This document shows, piece by piece, positions 25,764-35,059 of a stretch of 64,000 bases of DNA. Within the stretch, counting starts at the first letter, position 1. Each line of letters opens with the position of its first letter. Source of the stretch: Roseburia sp. 831b (GTDB lineage: Bacteria; Bacillota; Clostridia; Lachnospirales; Lachnospiraceae). Made by a program: the position numbers and the translations under genes. The stretch covers positions 1,690,001 through 1,754,000 of the forward strand of contig NZ_CP135162.1 in assembly GCF_001940165.2 (NCBI RefSeq), given 5' to 3'. Below the pieces are notes generated by a model, which had not been told where the DNA came from, made no database searches, and saw nothing but the letters and a program-made list of their open reading frames with translations.

Positions 25764-26744
25764 TTATGATTTGCTGTAAGTCAAAAGAAAAAGCTCGACC
25801 GCCATCTGGTCATTCATGCGTCCTGTCTTTACCGCTTCCTCATAAGATACGCCGTCCTCTAATGCCTGTCTTAACTGCTCTAGTGTAAAATTTCTTGCCT
25901 GAGCCTGATTTCTTCGTACGGCGAACTCCGGGATTCCGGCCTTTTGTGCAATCGTTCTGTTATCCACACGCTTTGCCGTTGCACTCTTGACGTTGAATAA
26001 AATCTGAAACTGCCTGCTGATTAAAAATAAGATTCTCATCGGAGGTTCCTTTAATGCAAGCAAGTCATAGTACAAATCCAGTGCCTTCTTCTGGTTATGT
26101 TCTGCAACTGCATTGACCATATCAAATATCTTATTGCTAATCTGTTCTGTCGTAACGGCCTCCACATCCTCCGCCGTTATCACATCACGCCCCATCGTAT
26201 AGCAAAATAGCTTTTCTAATTCCCTGTCGATATTTCCCATATCCGTCCCTGTTTTGCTCAAAAAAAGCTGCATGACCGAACCGGTAATTTTCTTATCCTC
26301 CCGCTTCAGTCTGCCTAGCACCCATCTGGTGAGGACGTCCTCGTTCTGCTCCGCAAATTCTACAATTTTTCCTGCATTTTTCACAGCCTTGTACATTTTC
26401 GAGCGCTTATCCACTTCTTCTTCCACAAAAAGAAAGTAAGTCGTCGGTGCAACCTGTTTGATATATTCTGCCATCTCATCCGCTGCGTTCTTGAAAAATC
26501 CGCTGTTTTCAATCAAAATCACGCGTCGCTCCGCAAAAAAAGGCAATGTCTCGGCCAAGTCAATGACTTCCTTTACATTAATGTCCTTTCCCTCAAATGC
26601 AGAAAAGTTCATAGTGTCCTCCGCATCTGCCATCGCCTTTTTTAATTTATCCTTATATTGTTTTTTCAAATATGCTTCGTTTCCATATAGCAGATAAATC
26701 TGTTTAAATTGTCCTGTTTTAATATCTTCATCAATTGTTCTCAT
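25764..26744 (-). CDS. holA: DNA polymerase III subunit delta
   Basis: The 326-residue delta subunit of the clamp loader opens the beta clamp. The N-terminus QIYLLYGNEAYLKKQY is the family opener. Segments ERRVILIENSGFF, LEKLFCYTMGRD and the C-terminal collar (MNDQMAVELFLL) match. AAAAGG precedes the ATG. It follows comEC by a few bases; the comEC-holA-rpsT neighbourhood is widely conserved in Firmicutes. Confidence 0.95.
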   Translation of the reverse strand: MRTIDEDIKTGQFKQIYLLYGNEAYLKKQYKDKLKKAMADAEDTMNFSAFEGKDINVKEVIDLAETLPFFAERRVILIENSGFFKNAADEMAEYIKQVAPTTYFLFVEEEVDKRSKMYKAVKNAGKIVEFAEQNEDVLTRWVLGRLKREDKKITGSVMQLFLSKTGTDMGNIDRELEKLFCYTMGRDVITAEDVEAVTTEQISNKIFDMVNAVAEHNQKKALDLYYDLLALKEPPMRILFLISRQFQILFNVKSATAKRVDNRTIAQKAGIPEFAVRRNQAQARNFTLEQLRQALEDGVSYEEAVKTGRMNDQMAVELFLLTYSKS

Positions 26745-26749
26745 GCCTT

Positions 26750-29086
26750 TTATTGTACCACAGGATAGGCTGTAACTTCAAGTTTGTCTAAATACTTTTG
26801 AATCAGAAGCACTTCCTTTTTTCTTGTAATCTGAATCTGTCCACACTTTCTTGTGTCAAAAATATCACAGCCCACGTCTTCAATATGCGCAACCGCTTCT
26901 TTTCCCGGATGACCGTAACGATTTCCTTCTCCACAGGAAATCAGAGCAATCCTAGGATGTAATTCTTCTAGAAGCTCTTTGGAATTCGAATAGTTCGACC
27001 CGTGGTGCGCAGCCTTATAAATTTCAAGTGACGCTCCTGATTTTACTTTTTCAATTAACACTTCTTCTTCCACGCTAGAAATATCCCCCGTCAAAAGAGC
27101 GGACAGCCCATTCTCTTCATACCACAATACCAGTGAAGCTGCATTGCGGTCTTGCGTATCCTGATTTTCCCCAGGAAAAAGGCACCGGAATTCTGCACTT
27201 TTGGTATGAAGTACATCCCCCTCCTCCAGAAAAAGTAACTGCGTGTCACATTCTTTTGCCAGCGATGTCAGTTTCTGATATGCCTCATCTTTTATCACCC
27301 ACTTCGAAAACACCAGACACTTTACCGGATAACCGGATTCTAACACCTCCGTCAGTCCCGAAATGTGATCGGCGTCAAGGTGGGAGACAAACCAATAGTC
27401 TACCCCCTTCACACCTTTTGCCTTTAAAAATGGAAGAATCCGGTACGTTCCAACCTTTGACACATCGGTACTTCCTCCATCGACAAAACAGACCACATCA
27501 TCCTTGGTGCGAAGAAAAATGCCATCCCCCTGTCCGACGTCTAACATGCTAAGCTCGAATCCCCTTCCGCCATTTCCTGCCAGTAAAAATACCAGTGCCA
27601 CGATTGGAAACACCATGAACCAGGATTTTTTCCAGGTTTTTATGAGAAATACAACTACAAAAAGTAATAGATAGTAACCTATCATCTTCGGAAAAGACGG
27701 TTTTCCAGAAATCCAGACCGCGTTTGGAACAGAAAGAATTCCCTCACATACCTTCTCATAGGCCCATAGAATAATCTCACACGGAAGAAGCAGCAGTTTT
27801 GCAAAAGAAAGGTTCACAAATCCAACCACTCCTCCTAATATTCCAAACATCAGCACGCCGCCCAGAAACGGTAATAACAGGGCATTTATCAAAACGCAAT
27901 AGACCGGTATTTCATAATAATAAAACGCCGCAAGCGGTAGCGTCATAAGCTGAATCGAAAGACTCGCCCTAAGTGTCTGTTTTTTCTGCATCTGTATGCC
28001 GTCCTCTTTTGATTTCTCCCATATTTTCCCAACTCCAATGACGCCTAACACCGCTGCGTAGGAAAACAAAAATCCGGCATACCAAAGCAAAAACGGATTC
28101 TCCCAGAGCAGTACAATCGCTGCAAGGGAGAGCGCACTTGCGGAATCATAACTCCTTCCAATCGAGGAAGCGGCAACAGAAAGCAAAAACATAAACACTG
28201 CACGCTTTGTCGAGGTCCCCATGCCAGTCATCATGCCATAACTGATTAAAAGTATGGAGGATACGAAAGCTGCCATTGCCAATGACATTTTCCGCTTTCG
28301 AAGGAAACGATAACAGGTTATTCCAATAAACGAAACGTGGAGCCCTGAGATTGCTAATATGTGAGAAATTCCCGCTTTTTGATAAAGCTCCTTTGTCTTT
28401 GCATCCAAAAGTGATTTATCCCCTAACAGCATGGTAAGAAGAATTCCAGCCGTATCCTCCTTCATACACTGCTGGTAAACCGTGCAGAATTTTTGCTGCA
28501 ATTGAAATAATTTTTCCTTATATGTATTTTCTTTTCCATAAGCATCTGTTATGGTTGCATTTTGGAGCGAACACGCAATTTTTCTGCTGAAATAAAAGCC
28601 CTTTTCATCAAAATTCCCTTCGTTTACTGCGGTTCTTCCTAATACTGCTTTTCCGGTTACTAAAATGGTTTTTCCGATGGGATATCCATCCTGATTCTGA
28701 TAAACTAAGATTTGATGACAGGGAATCATCCCCGTCTTATGATTTAGATAACATTGATCTAACGTATAGACAATCTGATTTGATTTGTTCTCTTTTTTGC
28801 TGATTCTGCCCTGTACCTGTATTTGCATTTCATTTTCTAAGACAGCCTCATATCGATTTGCAAACTCCCGTTCATTGCTGTAACGCGTTGCGCCTGCCAC
28901 AATACCTGCCACAAAGAAAAAGAGGTACCAAACGAAATAATTCCATTTCTTTTGTTTTCCAAAACTGGCAGCAATTTTGCATATCATCAAAATCGCTGCC
29001 AGCAAAAGATACCATTTCTGAAATGCCACAAGAAGGATTCCAAGAATCATGCCACACGCCATAAGACAACATGGCCTTTTCGTCAT
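26750..29086 (-). CDS. comEC: ComEC/Rec2 DNA uptake channel
   Basis: A 778-residue polytopic membrane protein that carries single-stranded DNA into the cytoplasm during transformation. N-terminal helices and an OB-like domain (about 85-180) are followed by the Competence membrane domain with ISHILAISGLHVSFIG (about 240). The C-terminal metallo-beta-lactamase domain has LDVGQGDGIFLR (about 515), SHLDADHISGL (about 568) and AAHHGSNYSN. The nuclease-type metal ligands appear intact. Full length. With comEA nearby it suggests a natural uptake system, although no comG/pilus genes are in the window. Confidence 0.95.
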   Translation of the reverse strand: MTKRPCCLMACGMILGILLVAFQKWYLLLAAILMICKIAASFGKQKKWNYFVWYLFFFVAGIVAGATRYSNEREFANRYEAVLENEMQIQVQGRISKKENKSNQIVYTLDQCYLNHKTGMIPCHQILVYQNQDGYPIGKTILVTGKAVLGRTAVNEGNFDEKGFYFSRKIACSLQNATITDAYGKENTYKEKLFQLQQKFCTVYQQCMKEDTAGILLTMLLGDKSLLDAKTKELYQKAGISHILAISGLHVSFIGITCYRFLRKRKMSLAMAAFVSSILLISYGMMTGMGTSTKRAVFMFLLSVAASSIGRSYDSASALSLAAIVLLWENPFLLWYAGFLFSYAAVLGVIGVGKIWEKSKEDGIQMQKKQTLRASLSIQLMTLPLAAFYYYEIPVYCVLINALLLPFLGGVLMFGILGGVVGFVNLSFAKLLLLPCEIILWAYEKVCEGILSVPNAVWISGKPSFPKMIGYYLLLFVVVFLIKTWKKSWFMVFPIVALVFLLAGNGGRGFELSMLDVGQGDGIFLRTKDDVVCFVDGGSTDVSKVGTYRILPFLKAKGVKGVDYWFVSHLDADHISGLTEVLESGYPVKCLVFSKWVIKDEAYQKLTSLAKECDTQLLFLEEGDVLHTKSAEFRCLFPGENQDTQDRNAASLVLWYEENGLSALLTGDISSVEEEVLIEKVKSGASLEIYKAAHHGSNYSNSKELLEELHPRIALISCGEGNRYGHPGKEAVAHIEDVGCDIFDTRKCGQIQITRKKEVLLIQKYLDKLEVTAYPVVQ

Positions 29087-29113
29087 ATTTTTTTCTCCAT
29101 TCCTGCGTTACTG

Positions 29114-30067
29114 CTACTGCGCTTCCGTATCAGACAACTCCTCATCACTTTCCTTTGATACAACGTAGTCTAGATTTCTGTCATACAATTTATCTAACTC
29201 GAAACTGTCGCGATACGTTCCTTTGGTATCACCGTTCACCGAAATCTGTACTTTGCTGATTGTTGGAAGCTCCGACAGAGAATCCACAATGGAATAGATA
29301 ACAATCGGTTCACTAATCTCATAATTTTGATTTCGGAATGTCTCGTCTAAACTGACATAGCAGACGCCATCTACCACCGATACATTGACCAGCTTCGTTC
29401 CCTCTGGAATCGCGGACTTCGCATCAGCACCTTTCGGTCCCTCTAAAAGCTGCTCTAAAATCAGCTTCTCCAAAGAAATATTACTGCTATAATAAACATT
29501 TCTGGTTTCCTTGATAAGTCCGTCTCCGGAATTATTGGAAAAGTAAAGCGTCAGTGTCGCATTCTGAATCGAGTTAATCTGCTCGCCCGGATTCTCAATA
29601 AAGCTGTCCTGTGTCATTGCACCAATCAAATTTCCGTTTCCATCTGATAGTGGCGTGTCACCCACATAAAATGTAACACAGTCAATTCCGTCAATCTGCG
29701 TTAATGTCCGAACAATCGCAGCTCTTCGAAGCACTTCCTCCGACGGCTCCATCGAACTATATTGGTCTGAAAAGTGCAAGGTCAAAAGCGCACCGTCCAC
29801 ATCATAGCTTGTAATCTGAACATCGTTTGGAATCGTCTTCCGGTACTCCACACTTCCGGGATCTGTCTCTAGCTGTTCTATCAGCTCGTCAATCAATCCC
29901 CTTGTGTCGGTTGCCGTGGGTTCATAATCTACCCGGACAATCTTGGTCTTCTCTTTATTCAGATATTCAATCTGATACGCATTCGCATCGTGTTTCTCCT
30001 GCTTTGTGCATCCTGTCAAAAGAAGAAGGAACACAAAAAGCACCACCAGGCTTACTTTTTTCTTCAT
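29114..30067 (-). CDS. GerMN-domain lipoprotein
   Basis: A 317-residue lipoprotein with signal MKKKVSLVVLFVFLLLLTGC and lipobox LLTGC. Two GerMN domains follow: one about residues 60-155 (VQITSYDVDGALLTLHFSD) and one about 185-285 (VNVSVVDGVCYVSLDETF). GerMN domains occur in GerM of Bacillus, needed for sporulation and germination, and in LpqB of actinobacteria, which interacts with the kinase MtrB. Here the gene directly follows a kinase gene by 10 bases, so it is more likely a regulator or sensor partner of that kinase. AGGAGGA precedes the ATG. Confidence 0.88.
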   Translation of the reverse strand: MKKKVSLVVLFVFLLLLTGCTKQEKHDANAYQIEYLNKEKTKIVRVDYEPTATDTRGLIDELIEQLETDPGSVEYRKTIPNDVQITSYDVDGALLTLHFSDQYSSMEPSEEVLRRAAIVRTLTQIDGIDCVTFYVGDTPLSDGNGNLIGAMTQDSFIENPGEQINSIQNATLTLYFSNNSGDGLIKETRNVYYSSNISLEKLILEQLLEGPKGADAKSAIPEGTKLVNVSVVDGVCYVSLDETFRNQNYEISEPIVIYSIVDSLSELPTISKVQISVNGDTKGTYRDSFELDKLYDRNLDYVVSKESDEELSDTEAQ

Positions 30068-30077
30068 GCTCTTCCTC

Positions 30078-31517
30078 CTATGAAATATAATTTAACGGGA
30101 TTCGTACATTAAAAATCGTACCCTCTCCCTCTGTACTAAACACCTTGATTGCACCGCGGTGCATCAAAATAGCATTTCTCGTAATCGCAAGTCCAAGTCC
30201 TGTTCCACCAATTTCTCTCGAATGGGACTTGTCTACGCGATAAAAACGCTCATAAATATGCTCTAAGGATTCTTCTGGAATTCCCATACCCGAATCCTCC
30301 ACCTTTAAGTATAAGTACTGATGATCTGCATTTAGTGAAACATGCACCCATCCACCCTCATGATTGTATTTGATTGCATTCTCAATCAGATTCGTAAAGG
30401 CGAGCGTGATTTTCACCTCATCCACATCGGCAGTAACCGGTCTGAAGCTTTCTAACACAAGCTCCACCTTCTGCTTGTCTGCAATCGGACGAAGACGTTT
30501 CATAATCTGCTCTAACAGTTCATTCACATTCACATTTGTGACATTCAAATCTGCAGCCGACTTATCCATTTTTACAAGCGACAGCAAATCGTTGATAATC
30601 TTTGTCTCACGCTCAATTTCATTTCCGATATCTTCCATGAATTCCTTATAAAGTTCATTTGGAACATCTTCCATGCTGTTTAAGGAATCCGCTAACACCT
30701 TCATGGATGTAAGCGGTGTTTTTAACTCGTGAGACACATTGGAAACAAACTCCTGTCTGGAATCGTCCAGAACTTTCATTCTTCCAAGCATTTCGTTAAA
30801 TTTTTCACAGATTTGGATTGTCTCCGTATAATCATTGATTGCCAGACTATCATCGCCGTATCCGGTCTGAATCTCCTCAATAGATTTTGACATATGATGG
30901 AGAGGCTTCACCAGTCTTGTTGCAACAATGACACTGAAAAAGATGATAATAAATCCGCAAATCATCTCAATGACAAACGCATTGTTCCGCAAATATCCAA
31001 GATTTAGTTCTACATTATCCGTAGAGACACTCATCAGCATAACACCAACAACGGTCTTATCCGTATCATTGACATCTGTTAACGGAATGGTCATCTCAAT
31101 GTAACGGTTCTGCGAGTCATATTTGGAAATCTCCTGTCCGTGATAGCTCTCAATCACTTCCTGTGAAATAATCGTCTTTTGTTCGTCCAGATTATAGGTG
31201 TCCTTTACAATATGAAACGAGTTATCAATAATCATCACTCTTCCATCATAAACATTCGATAACTGTTCTAATTCTGCATTGATAATATCCGATGTGTCTA
31301 CATTGGAAAGATAATCGCTCGCCACAATCTGGTTCGCAAGAATTTTTGCCTGGCTTAAAATCTCGCTGCTCTTAATCGAAACCGCACGATCCTCGTAAGA
31401 TTTTAAAATTCCGATTCTAAGAATGACCGCCGGAATAAATCCAAGCAAAATAAAAAGTAAGATTAGCCTGAATTTCAGGCTATGGAAAAAATTAGAAAAC
31501 TTCTTTAATCTTGTCAT
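30078..31517 (-). CDS. HAMP-type sensor histidine kinase
   Basis: A 479-residue membrane kinase. Two helices (about 17-37 and 178-200) bracket an extracellular sensor of about 140 residues. HAMP (about 200-255) leads to the phosphoacceptor FVSNVSHELKTPLTSM (His about 266). The ATPase part has NLIENAIKYNHEGG, VEDSGMGIPEE, FYRVDKSHSREIGGTGLGL. No PAS domain lies between HAMP and the phosphoacceptor, unlike WalK. It starts 12 bases after the response regulator and is followed by the GerMN lipoprotein, suggesting one signalling operon. Confidence 0.92.
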   Translation of the reverse strand: MTRLKKFSNFFHSLKFRLILLFILLGFIPAVILRIGILKSYEDRAVSIKSSEILSQAKILANQIVASDYLSNVDTSDIINAELEQLSNVYDGRVMIIDNSFHIVKDTYNLDEQKTIISQEVIESYHGQEISKYDSQNRYIEMTIPLTDVNDTDKTVVGVMLMSVSTDNVELNLGYLRNNAFVIEMICGFIIIFFSVIVATRLVKPLHHMSKSIEEIQTGYGDDSLAINDYTETIQICEKFNEMLGRMKVLDDSRQEFVSNVSHELKTPLTSMKVLADSLNSMEDVPNELYKEFMEDIGNEIERETKIINDLLSLVKMDKSAADLNVTNVNVNELLEQIMKRLRPIADKQKVELVLESFRPVTADVDEVKITLAFTNLIENAIKYNHEGGWVHVSLNADHQYLYLKVEDSGMGIPEESLEHIYERFYRVDKSHSREIGGTGLGLAITRNAILMHRGAIKVFSTEGEGTIFNVRIPLNYIS

Positions 31518-31529
31518 ACCAATCCTCTG

Positions 31530-32222
31530 TTAATTCTGATAGTAGTAGTAACCAACGCCCCACTTGGTATGGACATACTTTGGCTCACTTGGATTACTCT
31601 CAATCTTTTCTCTTAAACGACGAACATGTACATCCACCGTTCTCACATCGCCCGGATATTCATATCCCCAGACAAGATTCAGTAAATCTTCTCTGCTGTA
31701 TACCTTGTTTGAGTGGTTCACCAAAAGCTCTAACAAGTCAAATTCCTTCGCGGTTAAATTGACCTCTCTTCCAAGAATATAAAGTCTTCTGCTCTCACAG
31801 TCTAACTTTAAGTCACCATCTTCTTTGATTTTCGGATTCTCCTGTTTTGGCGCACTTACTGCTGTACGTCTCATAATCGCCTTGATTCTTGCCTTGACTT
31901 CCAGAATATTAAACGGTTTGGTAATATAATCGTCTGCACCATATTCAAGGCCTAAAATCTTATCCATATCATCGCCTTTCGCGGTTAACATCACGATTGG
32001 CACATTCGAAAAGTCGCGAATATGCTGACACACCTCAAACCCATCCATCTTTGGAAGCATAATGTCTAACAGAATCATGTCGTATGGGTTTTCTTTTGCC
32101 ATCTTAAGCGCCTCTTCCCCATCATACGCACAATCCACTTCCATTCCATCCTGCTCCAAACTAAAACGGATTCCCTTTACGATTAATTTCTCATCATCTA
32201 CTACAAGAACCTTTTTTGCCAT
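31530..32222 (-). CDS. OmpR/PhoB-type response regulator
   Basis: A 230-residue transcription factor. The receiver has VVDDEK, ILLDIMLPKMDG (phospho-Asp about 53), TAKGDD and TKPF. The winged-helix output domain (about 130-228) has NLTAKEFDLLELLVNHSNKV and DVHVRRLREKIE, typical of OmpR/PhoB. It is partnered with the kinase directly downstream. The sequence is WalR-like, but the usual walK-yycH-yycI neighbours are absent. Targets cannot be deduced. Confidence 0.94.
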   Translation of the reverse strand: MAKKVLVVDDEKLIVKGIRFSLEQDGMEVDCAYDGEEALKMAKENPYDMILLDIMLPKMDGFEVCQHIRDFSNVPIVMLTAKGDDMDKILGLEYGADDYITKPFNILEVKARIKAIMRRTAVSAPKQENPKIKEDGDLKLDCESRRLYILGREVNLTAKEFDLLELLVNHSNKVYSREDLLNLVWGYEYPGDVRTVDVHVRRLREKIESNPSEPKYVHTKWGVGYYYYQN

Positions 32223-32231
32223 TCCTACACC

Positions 32232-32828
32232 TCAATCAACTGTTATCTTATCTTTAATCTGGTTGTAGACACCGTCTTTTATCCCAGACACCTTTTTTAT
32301 TGCATCCACAGAGGAAAATGCTCCATTCTCCTCCCGATAGGAAACAATGCTCTCGGCTTTCTGCTGTCCAACACCCGGAAGTGTCATTAAAATCTCTGCC
32401 GTCGCCGTATTGATGTTTACCCTGCCATCCTGCTGCACGGACTGCTCCTTTAAAGCATCCGCAGCCGCTTCCTCACCGGCTTTCTCTTCCATCTCATCCG
32501 GCGTATAGATTTTAATCATCTGCCCGTCTGCGATCAGCTCTGCCTGATTCACGGCTTCCGCCGCTGCATCCTCTGTCATTCCACCCGCCATCTCTACTGC
32601 TTCAAAAATATGGCTTCCGGCAGGCAGCGAATAGACTCCCGGCTCTTTTACTGCTCCGCAGACATACACGTAACAGAGACCAACATCTTCACGCATGTCA
32701 GTCTCTGTTACCTTCTCTTCCGTTCCTTCCTGTTGCACCGCCTCAAGATACGTCGTCTCTTGCCTTCCGCACCCAGCTAAAAGCACTGCCACAGCACCGA
32801 ATACATATATTTTCTTTTTCAAATTCAT
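32232..32828 (-). CDS. comEA: ComEA-like DNA-binding lipoprotein
   Basis: A 198-residue protein with an SLBB-like domain (about 45-105; VYVCGAVKEPGVYSLPAG) and a C-terminal double helix-hairpin-helix (about 135-195; VNINTATAEILMTLPGVGQQKAESIVSYRE), the DNA-binding module of ComEA. The N-terminus ends in the lipobox LLAGC, so it is lipid-anchored, whereas Bacillus ComEA has a membrane helix. I prefer the ATG at 32828, ten bases after AAGGAG, over the one at 32837, which sits directly on it. It is the first gene ahead of the response regulator. Confidence 0.9.
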   Translation of the reverse strand: MNLKKKIYVFGAVAVLLAGCGRQETTYLEAVQQEGTEEKVTETDMREDVGLCYVYVCGAVKEPGVYSLPAGSHIFEAVEMAGGMTEDAAAEAVNQAELIADGQMIKIYTPDEMEEKAGEEAAADALKEQSVQQDGRVNINTATAEILMTLPGVGQQKAESIVSYREENGAFSSVDAIKKVSGIKDGVYNQIKDKITVD

Positions 32829-32934
32829 GTTGTGCATTCTCCTTCATCTGCTATGAAAGAGTTCCTCAATGCCGTTACATCCATTTTAACGAAATTTTAC
32901 AACAATGACAAGTCTATTTCAAAAATATTTCAGT

Positions 32935-34134
32935 TTAAAAATGATTTTCGTCCAATACTTTTTCTAATTTTGCAATCATCTCATCTACATGTTTCTTCTC
33001 GATGATAAGCGGTGGCACTAAACGAATCACGTCCGTTCCTGCCGTAATAATAATCAATCCCTCTTCTAACGCTTTTGCTGCAATCTTTCCAACCGGTTTT
33101 TCGCAGACAATTCCCTGCATCAGTCCCATTCCACGGTGTGCCGTAAGGAAATCATATTTTGTAACAATTTCGTCTAATTTTTCTTCCAGATAAGCACTCA
33201 CTTCTTTGACATGGTCCGTGATGTGATCCCGTTCCATCATCTCAAGCACTTTATTGACTGCTGCGCCGATAAACGGATTTCCTCCGTATGTTGTTCCATG
33301 GTCTCCCGGTGCAAGCGACATATCTGCCACCCTTTGTGTCATCAAAAAGGCACCAACCGGCACGCCACAGCCTAACGCTTTTGCGCTTGTCATAATATCT
33401 GGCTTCACACCATAGTGCTGCCATGCAAACATCTCTCCGGTACGCCCCATTCCACACTGAATCTCATCTAAAATAAGTAAGATATCGTGTTCATCGCAAA
33501 GCGCTCTGACACCTTCTAAGAATTCCTGGGTTGCCGGGTAAATGCCGCCCTCTCCCTGTACGGTCTCCATGATAATGGCACATGTTTTTTCATTGATGAG
33601 TTTCGCTACGCTGTCTAAGTTATTGAACTCGGCAAAATGTATTCCTGGAAGTAATGGTTCAAACGGCTCCTGATAGTGTGCATTTCCGGTTACAGACAAC
33701 GCCCCAAGGCTTCTTCCATGAAAAGAATGCTGCATTGCAATCACTTCATGTCCTGCATGTCCGTCTCTTGTGTAGGCATACTTCTTGGCTGCCTTAAGCG
33801 CTCCTTCAATTGCCTCTGTTCCACTGTTGGTAAAAAACACGCGGTCCATGCCACTTACCTTTAACACGCGCTTCGCTGCTTCCATCACCGGCACGTTATA
33901 GTAAAGGTTAGAGGTATGCATCACCTTATCAATCTGTGCTTTTATTGCATCGTTATATTCTTTGTTGTTATACCCAAATGCCTGTACGGCGATTCCGGCT
34001 GCAAAATCTAAATATTCTTTTCCATCCGTATCATAAAGGTAAACGCCTTCTCCATGGTCTAACACCAATGGGAAACGGTTATAGGTATGTAATAAAACCT
34101 TCTCTTCTTCCTCGATATATTCCTGCTTATTCAT
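32935..34134 (-). CDS. argD: Acetylornithine aminotransferase
   Basis: A 399-residue class III PLP aminotransferase that converts N-acetylglutamate semialdehyde to N-acetylornithine. [16 protein letters not shown], the [16 protein letters not shown] cofactor loop, [15 protein letters not shown] and the PLP-lysine segment [16 protein letters not shown] are visible. The start overlaps the argB end by eight bases. Last gene of the argC-GNAT-argJ-argB-argD operon. Confidence 0.95.
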   Translation of the reverse strand: MNKQEYIEEEEKVLLHTYNRFPLVLDHGEGVYLYDTDGKEYLDFAAGIAVQAFGYNNKEYNDAIKAQIDKVMHTSNLYYNVPVMEAAKRVLKVSGMDRVFFTNSGTEAIEGALKAAKKYAYTRDGHAGHEVIAMQHSFHGRSLGALSVTGNAHYQEPFEPLLPGIHFAEFNNLDSVAKLINEKTCAIIMETVQGEGGIYPATQEFLEGVRALCDEHDILLILDEIQCGMGRTGEMFAWQHYGVKPDIMTSAKALGCGVPVGAFLMTQRVADMSLAPGDHGTTYGGNPFIGAAVNKVLEMMERDHITDHVKEVSAYLEEKLDEIVTKYDFLTAHRGMGLMQGIVCEKPVGKIAAKALEEGLIIITAGTDVIRLVPPLIIEKKHVDEMIAKLEKVLDENHF

Positions 34135-35026
34135 GATAAAATTTCGACTCCTTATCCCCTAAAATAGCGGTTCCAATTCCGCGGTTTGTAAAGATTTCAA
34201 GCAACAGACAATGTGCAATTCTTCCATCTAAGATATGAACTCTTGATACACCATTCTCAATCGCATCGATACAGTTATTGAGTTTCGGAAGCATTCCTCC
34301 GCCGATATAGCCATCGGAAATTAATTTCTTTGCATCCGAAATCGGTAATTCGGAAATTAACGTAGACTTATCCGCTGGGTCTTTGTATACACCCTCGATA
34401 TCGGTTAAGAATGCCAATTTTTCTGCATTGACTGCCCTTGCAATCGCGCAGGCTGCATCATCCGCATTGATGTTGTAACTGTTATACTCGTCATCCATTC
34501 CGATTGGGCAAATGATTGGAAGAAAATCTTTTTCTAACAAATCATACAAAATTTTTGGATTGACCTCCTTGACATCCCCGACAAATCCGATGTCCTGTCC
34601 GTTGGAATATTTCCGCTCTACTTTTAAAAGTCCGCCATCTTTTCCACTGATTCCGACCGCGTTCACGCCAAGTTCTTCCACCATCTGAACCAAAGATTTG
34701 TTGACTTTATTTAACACCATCTCCGCAATTTCCATCGTCGCCGCATCTGTCTTGCGAAGTCCATTGACAAATTCCGGTTCCATTCCGACTTTTTCAACCC
34801 ACTTGCTGATTTCTTTTCCACCGCCATGCACAATAATCGGCTTAAACCCAACCAGTTTTAACAGTGTCACGTCCTGAATAACATGCTTTTTCAATTCCTC
34901 GTCAACCATTGCGCTTCCGCCGTATTTCACAACAATGATTTTCCGGTTAAATCTTTGAATATAAGGAAGTGCCTCAATCAGCACATTTGCTTTTTCCAAC
35001 AACTCTTTCATATATTTCTCATCCAT
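34127..35026 (-). CDS. argB: Acetylglutamate kinase
   Basis: A 299-residue amino-acid kinase that phosphorylates N-acetylglutamate, the second arginine step. Motifs include [40 protein letters not shown] and [15 protein letters not shown]. The N-terminal helix ([14 protein letters not shown]) is the type found in hexameric, arginine-inhibited kinases, so feedback control is likely. AAAGGTG precedes the ATG. Confidence 0.96.
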   Translation of the reverse strand: MDEKYMKELLEKANVLIEALPYIQRFNRKIIVVKYGGSAMVDEELKKHVIQDVTLLKLVGFKPIIVHGGGKEISKWVEKVGMEPEFVNGLRKTDAATMEIAEMVLNKVNKSLVQMVEELGVNAVGISGKDGGLLKVERKYSNGQDIGFVGDVKEVNPKILYDLLEKDFLPIICPIGMDDEYNSYNINADDAACAIARAVNAEKLAFLTDIEGVYKDPADKSTLISELPISDAKKLISDGYIGGGMLPKLNNCIDAIENGVSRVHILDGRIAHCLLLEIFTNRGIGTAILGDKESKFYHE

Positions 35027-35059
35027 GTTCGTCTATACACCTTTCTTTTTTTTGCTTTC

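Noticed and set aside
27133..27552. 139-codon plus-strand frame
   Set aside because: Lies wholly opposite the metallo-beta-lactamase domain of comEC, which is clearly real.
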